Notes: a model not told the origin generated them from the sequence alone. A stretch of DNA of 30,165 nucleotides from Gracilaria gracilis (GCA_030374805.1 JARGSG010000157.1:1-30165); one strand, 5' to 3'; positions 18,295 through 27,103 are shown, counted from the stretch's first letter. Translations and numbers: made by a program.

Positions 18295-19041
18295 ATGTCC
18301 CAGCAGCTCATCGCCAACATCGTCGTCATCGTTTTTGTATGCTACGGCATTTTGGCAATCGAGCAGATTTGCACCGCCAACTGCCACATGAACGATACCA
18401 TTCTCGCCCCTCTTAATACTTCTCTTGCCGCTCTTGCACAACAATTCGCTTCATAACCTGAACCACGTGAAGAACTGCCAGCCTCCTCTGTCAATGTCTC
18501 GCAGCCGCCGAGCGAAACGCCGTTGACCTCTGCCTCTCGCTCCCGTCATGAGCCGCGGCTGCCTGAATGTACTGTGTCCGGTAGATCAGCGTGTATCTTT
18601 TTGATGGTTTTATTGGGCTTTTCTGGATATAGTGCTCTCTTGTCTGAGCTGACGGTCCATTCTAAGGTTTATGTTGAAAACCCCGAGGTTGCGGAACACC
18701 AGGAGGTGTTTATCACAACTGCTGCAATTGAAACAACGCGTGACTTCTTTGACCTTGGTATTTCAAATGGCCAGATGCCCGGCTTCAAGATCCGCCCTGT
18801 GCATATTATGAGCGAACTGGAGGAGTGATGGAAGCTCGTTAAGGAGTATGTTACCAGAATAATCTTGCAGCATCGTATGAACTTTTCCAAGGCTGCCATG
18901 GGTGAGTACAAGCTGCGCTCCTTGAATGACACCAGTGTCATTGAGGACTTGAGATTGAACATGATCTAGGCTAAGCACTGTGTAGTTGACCCCTGGCCGA
19001 TTCCCATAACCGACTTTTTGTTCTTGCATGGTTTGGCATAA
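18295..19041 (+). pseudogene. Second cargo frame, two hydrophobic segments, interrupted by stops
   Basis: From ATG 18295 one continuous frame runs 248 codons to TAA at 19039. It is interrupted by only three in-frame stops, one of each type (TAA 18454-18456, TGA 18829-18831, TAG 18967-18969), and shows no frame change. The first segment (53 residues) begins with a membrane anchor, LIANIVVIVFVCYGILAI, followed by short Cys/Asn-rich sequence. The second (to 18828) is Pro/Ser-rich, then has another hydrophobic helix (CIFLMVLLGFSGYSALL) and a soluble tail. The remainder is amphipathic and protein-like. It has its own TATA box. Either it is a decaying gene that has so far gained only nonsense changes, or only the 53-residue peptide is made. 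I recognise no family. It is convergent with the transposase. Confidence 0.45.
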
Positions 19042-19097
19042 TGGTGTTGCCGTGCACAGGCATTATGCCGTTTCTGTCGTGAGGTGAACTTTCGAGT

Positions 19098-21137
19098 CTA
19101 TTTCCGTGGCGGCAGGTGGAACTTCTTGAAAGGAACGGTAGCATTTTTGAGGGTTGCCCTTACCGTGTTCTGTCTGTTGCGATGGTTTGGTAGGGACATT
19201 GAAGTTTTTACCGCAATAATGGCATGGTACACGTCTTGCTGAGCACATCGAAACAACTCGTGGTGATGATAGAAATTGAAGCAGTTCACATGAAATCCAT
19301 GAAGACACTCCGAGCAGGAGTACATAGTGTATATCCCGCTCTGTTTCCGAGAGAGCAGTTTGCAACGGACACAACGGACACTACGCCTGCCTGTTGTCTC
19401 CAACCGAATGTGCGTTGTTTTCTTAGGAGTTTGCGTGTCTTCGCTCTGTTGAAGAACGCGATTGGAGTTACTGGAAAAGGATAATGCTGCTCTCTTTTGC
19501 TTGTACTCAACGTGATCCCTGATCAATCCCAGTATGATTCTCTCTTTCATTTGCCCTACATTAATGACTTGCTCTCCACTAGTAGATATTGCTCGCAGTA
19601 TAGCATGGGCGTTCAGAATGCTCGCATCAAGGATAAAAGTCAGAATACTCATCGTAACCCGTCGTTCCTTGCGCACAGTAGGTGAGGTAGAACGAAATTT
19701 GTCAAACCTGTCCACGCCATTCATAAACAGGTTGTAAGCCACAATTGTGGCTGGAGCAGAAATAATGGAGCGCTGCATTGACTCATTACCTAGCCACCTT
19801 TGCAATGGCGCTAAGCCGTGAACACACGCAACTGCATGTTCATCCGGTCCGTGTATACGGAGTCTAGGTGTTTCCGCCAAGTCGTTTGTGTAGACAACTA
19901 CTACAGCACGGTCCTTAAATACAATATATCCCGCTCTCTCGGCAACTTTCGTCGTACTTTCTGAGCCGCCTTCTTTCTCAAACACTTGAACCAACCTCCA
20001 TTCTCCTCGCTCTGCTTTCTTCAGGGCATCAATTGCCTCCCGTAGGGCAGGGCGGTTAACCCCATCGACATTATTAAATCGGACAGTTCCGAGGACTTTG
20101 CACTCCCCGTCTGTCAGGCGCTCAAGTTGACGGGCCAGCAGGTGGCGCGTATAAAAGTTGTCCATTACGATTAGTCGTCCATGGTGGGGGGTAGGGCGCA
20201 AAAGAGTCTGATGCGCCATTTGTGCACACCACAAGGCCGATGCCTTAGATTTCGGTAATAGTTTCCCGTCAATAGTCTTACTCACTGCGCCGCGGAGTTC
20301 GCGAAAAAGACAGGTGTAGCGGTCTACTGGAGACTGCCCTGTTCTGTTTCCGGACCCGTTATCTTGGAAGGAGTGGAGGTACGCATGGGTCCAGCCAACG
20401 ACGGCGTATAAGCGGATTCCAAACCGAATCGGTTTGCTTTTCATGTAGGAACGCGCTGCGGTCCGCCCCTTACACCTAATGGTGTTTTCATCAAGTGAAC
20501 TGACTCCTAGAGGTACGGCCATGGTAGCGGCATTACGAGCAAAATGCTCTAATAGCTGACGGGAATGCCATAAGGGGTCCACCAAAGCAATTTCTGCGTC
20601 ATACGAAGGATATATACGAAGCGCAGCTCGTATGTTACAGAACGCGTCCCTACCCATTATGCTCTTGAAAAAGGGCACATTCAGTAACTTCGACTGACAC
20701 CAGTAGTCGCGCAACCGATTAAGACCATGCAACGATGTAGCGAGCTCCAAACCAAAGTACGCCATCAGCTCTTCAGTTCGTAGCGGTGTAGTGCGCTTAC
20801 CTCTTCTCAGTAACTCATTACTCGTCCATTTGCGTATGCATTCTACGAACGAACCATTTAAGAACAGTTGAAACAATCTTACCTCTTGCTTGTGCGCATA
20901 CGTCTTCTTGATCAACGAGGGCTTTGCCAAATACAGGCCGCTCTTATGCTTCCAAGTTGAGCAGTAGGTTACTGTTTCATATAACTGTTGTGTTTCTCCA
21001 GAGCTTAGCGCACTAACAATGAACTCTTCATCATCATCGTCCTCCCATAGTGAATGGCCTACGTTTTCTCCGTTGCACTCATGCTCGTTGTCCAGAATTT
21101 GAGCTGCAGTACCCTGTTGAGCAATGGCTGGTTGCAT
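19098..21137 (-). CDS. piggyBac transposase, intact
   Basis: 679 residues from ATG 21135-21137. It has an acidic N-terminus (WEDDDDEEF, about 31-39) and then the piggyBac DDE catalytic core. The conserved aspartates are visible in their usual contexts: D216 in SSLDEN, D326 in VMDNFYT, and D476/D479 in FMNGVDRFDK. The C-terminus is the cysteine-rich zinc domain that recognises terminal repeats: C589-x2-C592-x15-C608-x2-C611-x4-H616-x2-C619, then HHH at 624-626, followed by a basic tail. The enzyme excises the element by hairpin intermediates and inserts at TTAA without leaving a footprint. Length and all key residues fit an active protein, with no stop or frameshift. It is transcribed toward the cargo genes, ending 57 bp from the end of the second cargo frame. 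Confidence 0.96.
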   Translation of the reverse strand: MQPAIAQQGTAAQILDNEHECNGENVGHSLWEDDDDEEFIVSALSSGETQQLYETVTYCSTWKHKSGLYLAKPSLIKKTYAHKQEVRLFQLFLNGSFVECIRKWTSNELLRRGKRTTPLRTEELMAYFGLELATSLHGLNRLRDYWCQSKLLNVPFFKSIMGRDAFCNIRAALRIYPSYDAEIALVDPLWHSRQLLEHFARNAATMAVPLGVSSLDENTIRCKGRTAARSYMKSKPIRFGIRLYAVVGWTHAYLHSFQDNGSGNRTGQSPVDRYTCLFRELRGAVSKTIDGKLLPKSKASALWCAQMAHQTLLRPTPHHGRLIVMDNFYTRHLLARQLERLTDGECKVLGTVRFNNVDGVNRPALREAIDALKKAERGEWRLVQVFEKEGGSESTTKVAERAGYIVFKDRAVVVVYTNDLAETPRLRIHGPDEHAVACVHGLAPLQRWLGNESMQRSIISAPATIVAYNLFMNGVDRFDKFRSTSPTVRKERRVTMSILTFILDASILNAHAILRAISTSGEQVINVGQMKERIILGLIRDHVEYKQKRAALSFSSNSNRVLQQSEDTQTPKKTTHIRLETTGRRSVRCVRCKLLSRKQSGIYTMYSCSECLHGFHVNCFNFYHHHELFRCAQQDVYHAIIAVKTSMSLPNHRNRQNTVRATLKNATVPFKKFHLPPRK

Positions 21138-21462
21138 TTTTCTACTCCACTAGAAGTTTACGGCGTGAATGTGGGCAAAATAGAAAGCAAACAAACAAGC
21201 GATGCCATGGCCGTGCTTTGGTTGTCTGTGGAAGCGCTTATCAGTGTCTCTCACGTGAATTTGGGCATTCATTTTGGCGCAAACACCAGGCGTTTAGGTT
21301 CATTGAAGTGGTGTGTGCTGGAGGCGCCGGTAGGAAGCGCTAAACAGTAGTACTGCTTTGTATCTTTTGATGGCGCATACAACCGTTGTGATTTTGCGGA
21401 AACGGCATGCTGGGCAACGTCTTTTGCGATTGGACCAAATTACGTCCACGATGGTTTTTGTG

Positions 21463-21539
21463 ATTGGGAGATAGCCCATTAGATTGAACTATCTCCCAAT
21501 AATCTCCTCTTGCTTATCGCTATTGTGCTAGCGATAAGC
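21463..21539. repeat. Right subterminal inverted repeats of piggyBac
   Basis: Two hairpins in tandem. The first is 21463-21474 with 21489-21500 (ATTGGGAGATAG/CTATCTCCCAAT, 12 bp perfect, 14-base loop). The second is 21512-21539 (GCTTATCGCT/AGCGATAAGC, 10 bp perfect, loop ATTGTGCT). The second stem repeats exactly the 9-bp stem of the left-end hairpin. Confidence 0.9.
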
Positions 21540-21601
21540 GTGGCAAACACTTGGCAAAACTGTCTCCAATGAGTACTTATGTTGTCCAATTATTCTTGGA
21601 T

Positions 21602-21627
21602 CTTAAAGCTATCTCAACAGCTTTAAG
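21602..21627 (-). repeat. Right terminal hairpin of piggyBac
   Basis: Read inward from the right tip: stem CTTAAAGCT/AGCTTTAAG (9 bp perfect) with loop GTTGAGAT, 18 bp from the tip. The loop is identical to the left hairpin; the stem differs from it at several positions, with both sides changed together. Confidence 0.92.
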
Positions 21628-21629
21628 CG

Positions 21630-21649
21630 TTTAGGGTCAAAAGGGTTAA
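21630..21649 (-). repeat. Right end of piggyBac: 16-bp terminal repeat plus TTAA
   Basis: TTTAGGGTCAAAAGGG (21630-21645) is followed by the TTAA duplication (21646-21649). Confidence 0.97.
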
Positions 21650-22729
21650 AGACGAAATGAACAAAAGGTAGGCTGGGTTCTTTTTATAAATATATAGCTT
21701 ATTGAGAGTTTAAGAACCCTGTAACAATTATATCTGTTACTTAGAACTCTTTATACGATTTTAAGACGTGACAATATCTCCAAATGAATGTTTTGCGCAC
21801 ACATTTTAGTTCTTTAAGTCCAATTAAAATCATATAAGCCATTCATCCAGTTTATAACAAATCCGTTCCTCTTTTCTAATATGAATTTATGAAAAGAATA
21901 TAGTTTCAGGAAATTAGTCTTGAAAAGCCATTGGCCGCCAAACTTATAGGGAGTAAAAAACAAAATAAGAGGAATAAAACTAATCTAACTAAAGTACTAG
22001 TTATGAAAGTTTACGCAAATAAAAAATATTTTGTTTCTCTTGTTCACTAAAATGCATTAGAATCGTTTTCAGTACTGAATGACGACAGTTACAGTTTACT
22101 GAACAGTAATATCCGTGCATTTTATATTTCTTGGGAGTAATTATTTTATCTTATGAGTAGCACTAGTTTAGGTTTACCTACTTTATCAGAGCTTGGAAAA
22201 GCTCGCTTTCCAAAGGAAAATACCGCAAAGTTCGGTTACAAATAAATATTTTAATGTAAGATTTTTAACCTCTAAAGGCGGTAACTTGAAATGAGAGATT
22301 TTCCAATAATATGTTATTGCAGACAAACTCAAACTGTTTGACCATTATTTGAATACATGTATATATAGGCTCCAAAAAATTAAGCTAATTTGATCACAAA
22401 GCCTGTCTGCTAATATCTGAAGCATCACAAAAAAATGGATTAGCATTTTGTAACAGCATCAAAGATAGAAATTAAACCAATCTTTGTAAAACGCCTGTAT
22501 TTTTGCACGTATTTTATTATTACATGTTGGTCATACCGAACGACTCTTAAACTTGTTCTGTGAAATTTTGTATTTGTTCTTGCTTTTAGCACAATTCGAA
22601 TGAGTTGGTAGTTTCAAACAAAGTATTGTATTGCACTGCTGCTTGGTTTGAAACCAATTGGAATATCAACTACGGCGTATTTCCAAATTAGCTGATTGGA
22701 GAGTTGGTTCTATTTCTTGCATTTTAATT

Positions 22730-22810
22730 TGTTGGTATTGTAGTGATCAAATATAGGGCTTCTCTCCATAAAGACAAGAAAGATGCACCGTGTGACACGG
22801 TGCATTTTTT
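22730..22810. repeat. Dispersed hairpin repeat, copy 2 (intact stem)
   Basis: Contains the perfect 10-bp hairpin ATGCACCGTG-TGA-CACGGTGCAT at 22783-22805, followed by a T7 run. Its flanks match the copy at 9562-9640. On the plus strand the stem-loop plus T-run looks like a polymerase III or intrinsic-type terminator, but the repeat nature argues for a mobile-element terminus. Confidence 0.7.
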
Positions 22811-23015
22811 TAAAGACTTATACTCCACTGCATTACTTTTTTCAAACAAAAAATGGCGTTCTAAATAGAAGCCATACAATGCAAGGGTGTACCAAACTGT
22901 AGTCTTAAACTGTCCAAAAAGAGCTAGTTGACGCTCTAAATTTGGTTTCAATTTAGAAAAACTTCTTGATTCGCTCTACATTAGCTCAGCCCATCTGTGA
23001 GTAGAAGCTTTGTTG

Positions 23016-23112
23016 TTACAGGTGCATGAAATGAAACAGGTGTGTACCTAAAAATAAATTCTTGACTTTATTACAGGTGCATGACATGAAACATATGTGT
23101 ATCTAGAAATGA
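23016..23112. repeat. Two-copy tandem repeat, 55-bp period
   Basis: TTACAGGTGCATGA-a/c-ATGAAACA at 23016 recurs at 23071 with similar sequence for about 42 bases in each copy. Confidence 0.75.
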
Positions 23113-24124
23113 CCTCAGTTTTTTCAAATTACTCTCACAATTTCCCGCATGCTCTAGTCACAGACCATTAACGGCAGCATCGCGGCGTTTGTTACCATAA
23201 TCGTTGCCAGGCAGACCAAATAAATGGAATAAATTTCCTATATAACCAAAGTCTTTCAAAATAGTTAATCGCAACCAAAACATCACTATCACTTTAATAA
23301 AAGCATCAGCTCTTAAAACAAAACTTTTCCAGCAGCTAGAAGAGCAAACAAAGACGTTCATGTTGATCCAACTAACCAAGCGGCAAACATCTCGCTTTAA
23401 ATTCGAGACAGCTCAAATACGTTTCAAAAGTAATTGCGTTCTGTATGTATTATCACGATTAAAATGAAAAATCAAAATCCTTATTTGCCTTCCGAATCAA
23501 AAACCAAAAACGCATTATTTCCGGCTTTTCAGAAAGCTCACGCTCGATCTTGGATCTTTGGTCAGGTTTGAAGCGGTAAAAAGCATCCTCCCCTCCGTGC
23601 GATCAGCAAAATTGAATCCCACACAGAGATTCTCAAAAAGACCGACAGTTCCCAACCCAATGATTATCAGACAGAATCAGCAGTTTTGCAGCCGTCCAGA
23701 AGTAGTTGTGTCTTTGTTAAACCACCTTGATCGTTTGTCAGCAACGTTTACTTGTGACGGAATATAAACAAAAGTTGGCCACATATTACATGCCAAACAG
23801 ATAGCAGCTGTTTTGCCAAATTGCAATAAAATAGGCGTAGAAGATTGACGTCTTTTTACAATAGCATATTGCGTAACGTCAAAAATCTGTAAACACTATA
23901 ATCAGGTGCATCAATATTTTTTCCTGCAAAACCAATCTAGTGCAAAAACTGCTGTTTCGGCTTCAAGACAATTAATGTACTCTTTTTTCTTCCATTTTAT
24001 AACGCACGTTAGTTTTCACTGAACTTCTGGGTAGATTTTTTTGCAACCCGTACCAAGATCAGGTGGCGTCGTATTCATTTCACACTGTGCAACTTTCCGG
24101 TTTTGGTTTTTCTCCAATAAAAAT

Positions 24125-24337
24125 ATGGCGTCTTCGCAGTCTGTGTCTGTGTACATTACGGCTCTGAAGGGCAACACTCCTTGGAGGCGATTTGAGGTAC
24201 TTAGTTAATTTCCGCATCATGCGTTAATATATCTATATGAGTTACACCGCTATTAACGTGTCGCCTTGCTGAGGTAATTTCGACAGATGTACACGTGGAT
24301 TGCAAAGCTCGACGCGCCGCTTACCGGGTGTGAATAG
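24125..24337 (+). CDS. Possible two-exon gene start, cut off by a hairpin block
   Basis: ATG 24125 opens a 24-codon exon (begins MASSQSVSVYITALKG) that ends at GAG/GTACTT. A 90-bp intron (24197-24286) contains TATTAAC as a plausible branch point and ends in TTTCGACAG. The following exon continues in frame (MYTWIAKLDAPLTG) to a TAG at 24335-24337. The intron carries an in-frame TAA, so splicing would be required. The second exon runs straight into the stem-loop block that starts at 24328, suggesting an insertion truncated a longer gene. I recognise no family. Confidence 0.3.
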
Positions 24338-25030
24338 CACACGTGTAGCACGGATATGCCGGAGGCAGTGCACCCAGCATTGCTGTACTTACTTAGATAT
24401 TTTACGGAATATTTTGCCGGGCGCCACCACTGTCAGTGGTGCGCCGAGCTCAGTACTTAGAGGGGTGAGCATCGCTCCCCCAAGTAAATTGTCCCTTGCC
24501 AGGCAAGGGCTTCCTGGCTCTAACTATCACGCCTTCGCGGGCTGTTCACCTCCAAGTGGAGTGACAACCGTGTTGTTCACGTATAGTTACCCACCCTTAT
24601 GGCACTTAGGGTATTACCACTGCGTGTGTGTGTCGTCCCGACTACTGTCGTATACTCGCCCCAGTATTGGCTTTCGTTGGTGTGTTGCACACCTATCTTC
24701 ACTCTTGTGGACCCCTTTCCGCCCGTTTTTGCGTTTGTTCTGCTGCCCACTCTCAAGTGGCTCGCCTTCCGACATCGTGTCGTCACCGTTCCACTCTTAC
24801 GAGGCTCAGTCTTGAGACCGCTCTTCGCACGTGTCCCTACACGGTACCCGGTCCGCATTGTACACTCCGACGCTTGTCGTGACGGTTTGATTTCGGTTTA
24901 CCCCCGGCTAGTCGTTTCATTCCCGGAGTGCTCCGTTCGCTGTGCTACCTCCCCGGAAGGAAGATCCCGAACATCTTCGTGGCTGTTTCGCTTTTCCCGC
25001 CAAAAGCGTTGCACTACAGGCTCCTGCAAC
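24328..25030 (-). repeat. Chain of about twenty stem-loops (block B), 3' flank of the retroelement
   Basis: Consecutive perfect or near-perfect hairpins tile 700 bp. Strongest are 24420-24445 (GGCGC-c-ACCAC/GTGGT-GCGCC), 24462-24481 (GGGG-t-GAGC/GCTC-CCCC), 24493-24509 (CCCTTGC-cag-GCAAGGG), 24679-24693 (GGTGTG-ttg-CACACC), 24747-24760, 24770-24782 (CGACA-tcg-TGTCG), 24803-24819, 24830-24843, 24989-25008 (CGCTTTT/AAAAGCG) and 25008-25030 (GTTGCA/TGCAAC). The first is GTGTG-aatag-CACAC at 24328. The block ends one base before the stop codon of the last reverse-transcriptase frame (25031), so on the minus strand it occupies the position of a 3' untranslated region. No long protein frame with motifs exists here. 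Confidence 0.75.
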
Positions 25031-26517
25031 CTACGACGTGTTGAACGAAATTACGATGCTAAAGACAGGAAGATTTAATTGTGAGGTACTGAGTGCCATG
25101 AGTGCAGTAAGCATTCCAATCACTTTTTGAACCTTGGAGTGTATAACAATCTTCTCGAGAGTGTTAGCAGGAACTTTGATCCTAAAAACCGCATCCATTA
25201 GGGATAAAAGGCTTCTATTTAACATCAGTGGCCATATTTAACTCTTTAAAAACGATTTCCACTCATTGTTTTGAATGCATGATGATTGGAGTAGCTCCAT
25301 CGCTTGCGCACTCAGCTGAAGTGCCATTGCTTGGTTGTAGCGCACGATTTTCTGCTGGAGATCCCATGTATATCCAATGAAAGGTATATAATCTGTAACG
25401 ACATGCCATACTGGGGAGGAATTTTAGTTTTTAATAGGAAGCTGGGCGGCAGTGAAGGTAAAGCGCACAATGTGGTGAAGGGTCTTTACATCGTCCTCAG
25501 GCCATCCTGCGACCACCGCTGACATGTCGTCTATGATTTGCAGCGTAGCTGTACGCTGCGGTGTGAGACAGTAGCATGCGCTTTGATCATTGGGTGCAAC
25601 ACGGTGGTAAGGGAGGGCGAGAGTTTCGATTGCTCAAAAATATCAAAGGTCTTTTGCAGAACAGATGGGTCGAAAGAGTGGGCGATATACACGGACCACT
25701 TGAAGCCCATGAGAGACTTTGCGTGACCGGGCCGAACCAGAAATGAACCAATTTTTCCATCTTGCAGTCGAAACCGTTGTCGGGGCTTGGATTGGAGGTC
25801 AGGGGGAAGTGAAGTAAGCAGTAGCTTACGCATCGGGACAAGGCGGGATAGACTTTTTGGGAGTGTTCTATTGTGAAAAATATTGGCCACGTCGATGTAG
25901 AAACCAGAGAGTTGTTGTGTGCGCGAATTGAATCGGTTGAATACGCTCGGGTCTGGTAACGGTGTGAACGGAGGCTCTGGCAGCAACTCAATCTGGATAC
26001 GTGGTCATGATATCAAGCGGTCTTCGTCCGATGACTTCGTCACTGCAAATAGCGTCATTTCCGGTTTTACGGCCTGCGCAGAGTACTTTGTGTGTTCTTG
26101 GTAAACCGGAGACCAACGAAGCACGTTAGAGGAATCCGCCTTTTCAAGCAGACTGCTATAATCAGCCTTGCTCGCATGAAGAACTGGGTCCGGGAGTGTT
26201 GCGGATATCTTCTCCCGTTTTGAGCCCACTGCCTCTTGTAAGATTTGTCGACCACTTCCAGGTCCAGCCGAGATAGCCATAGTTGGGCCTGATGTGCCGA
26301 CTGTAGTTTGCGGGGTGGTGGGAGAGAGAGGCGTTTTGGTTTGATTCGCTTGAATAGACCGCGGCGGAAAGAAGCTTTTGGTTTTTTGAAGCAATGCTGT
26401 AGTGCTTGGTGAAATTGGAATTGCCTCGATAGGGATGGAGGGAAAGGGATGGGTAAGGGGGTGGGGGTTTTGACATTTGCGGCGCGGTTGAAGGACTGGA
26501 GCCTTTCCAGATCGCAA
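25031..26517 (-). pseudogene. Reverse transcriptase, frameshifted and stop-containing
   Basis: Polymerase motifs appear in order but in different frames. There is a leading region with FAVTKSSDEDRLI near 26010; then LPEPPFTPLPDPSVFNRF; motif A FYIDVANIFHN (aspartate at 25891-25893); motif B MGFKWSVYIAHS (about 25675-25713); and motif C IIDDMSAVV with the paired aspartates at 25526-25531. The distal piece contains FIGYTWDL and a thumb-like helix (25225-25031). At least two frame changes (near 26005-25986 and between motifs B and C) and at least two in-frame stops break it, so it cannot encode a working enzyme as it stands. The motif B wording is not typical of the common LTR families I know. 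Which clade it belongs to is open. Confidence 0.78.
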
Positions 26518-27103
26518 CTTTGGACAAGGATTTGGGAGAGGTTTGATGCTTTCGAATTGAAGGCTACGGATGTCTCGTCAGGATGAGGTCCTTGGTAAAG
26601 AAGAGAAAGGGAGTCAAATATTTCGTTTATTCTTTGATTGATATGCGAGATTTCGGGGAGTTGGGTGTAGGGAAGGTTCGATGAGGGAGGGGAAGGCACT
26701 TATGGAGGCTGCTGAATTTCGGGGTGGGCGCTGGTTGGTTGGGGTAGGCGTTCCGTCGTGCAGCTTGATGTCTCCCGCCTCGATTCTTTCTGCGAGCTTC
26801 ATGGATAGCCTTGATTGCTGTGCACCTTTTCATCTTTTGGTTTAGGCTTCTGAGAATTTCGTCGAGGAGGCTCAAAAATCGAACGGTTCCTTGTGGTACG
26901 TTCTCGAGGAGAGGAGTTGTCTCTTCCCAGGCTTTTCTTATGTTCACGTAGTCGCCGTGAGATACCGACTCCTCTACGTGAAGGATTGCGAGAAGACGGC
27001 AAAAAGCGACTTCCATGGAGGAAATGCGTTCTATCGCGTCTTTGGGTGTCGAAAATGTAAACATGTTTAGTTGCAGAATACTTCCTGGCGTATCCGCTTC
27101 CAT
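26518..27103 (-). pseudogene. Gag-like region upstream of the reverse transcriptase
   Basis: From ATG 27101-27103 a helical, charged protein runs about 120 residues (ISSMEVAFCRLLAILHV.., then LLDEILRSLNQKMKRC) before turning basic (ARRKNRGGRHQAARR). A second frame (26699 down) continues with coherent helix-forming sequence (HINQRINEIFDSLSLLYQG), and a third carries the Pro-rich linker to the polymerase. I infer one ancestral gag-like protein broken by frameshifts. No zinc knuckle (CCHC) is visible. Confidence 0.45.

Larger units (their letters stand above)
17372..21645 (-). mobile_element. Complete piggyBac transposon with cargo genes
   Basis: This 4,274-bp element is flanked by TTAA on both sides (17368-17371 and 21646-21649), the hallmark target duplication of piggyBac. 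Its ends are identical 16-bp inverted repeats CCCTTTTGACCCTAAA (17372-17387; complement at 21630-21645). Immediately inside each is a hairpin with the same 8-base loop. Contents from left to right: a P2X7-ballast-like gene (plus), a 13-bp minisatellite, a TATA-driven two-hydrophobic-segment frame (plus, interrupted by stops) and an intact transposase (minus). Known piggyBac elements usually carry only the transposase, so two additional genes are unusual. Perfect ends, exact duplications and an uninterrupted transposase suggest a recent insertion that may still be mobile. Confidence 0.95.
21650..24124. other. AT-rich intergenic DNA
   Basis: About 2.5 kb without a recognisable gene. It holds the dispersed hairpin repeat at 22730-22810 and a 55-bp tandem duplication at 23016-23112, listed separately. 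The frame 23558-23767 has no motif. Confidence 0.5.

Noticed and set aside
24300..24815. 171-residue plus frame and the 93-residue minus frame in block B
   Set aside because: Sequence is dominated by short inverted repeats; neither frame shows a domain, and hairpin structure explains the block better.
24329..25018. Block B as a solo LTR (TGTGAATAG...CACTACA)
   Set aside because: It can be framed by TG...CA, but no 4-6 bp target duplication flanks it and no partner LTR lies in the window.
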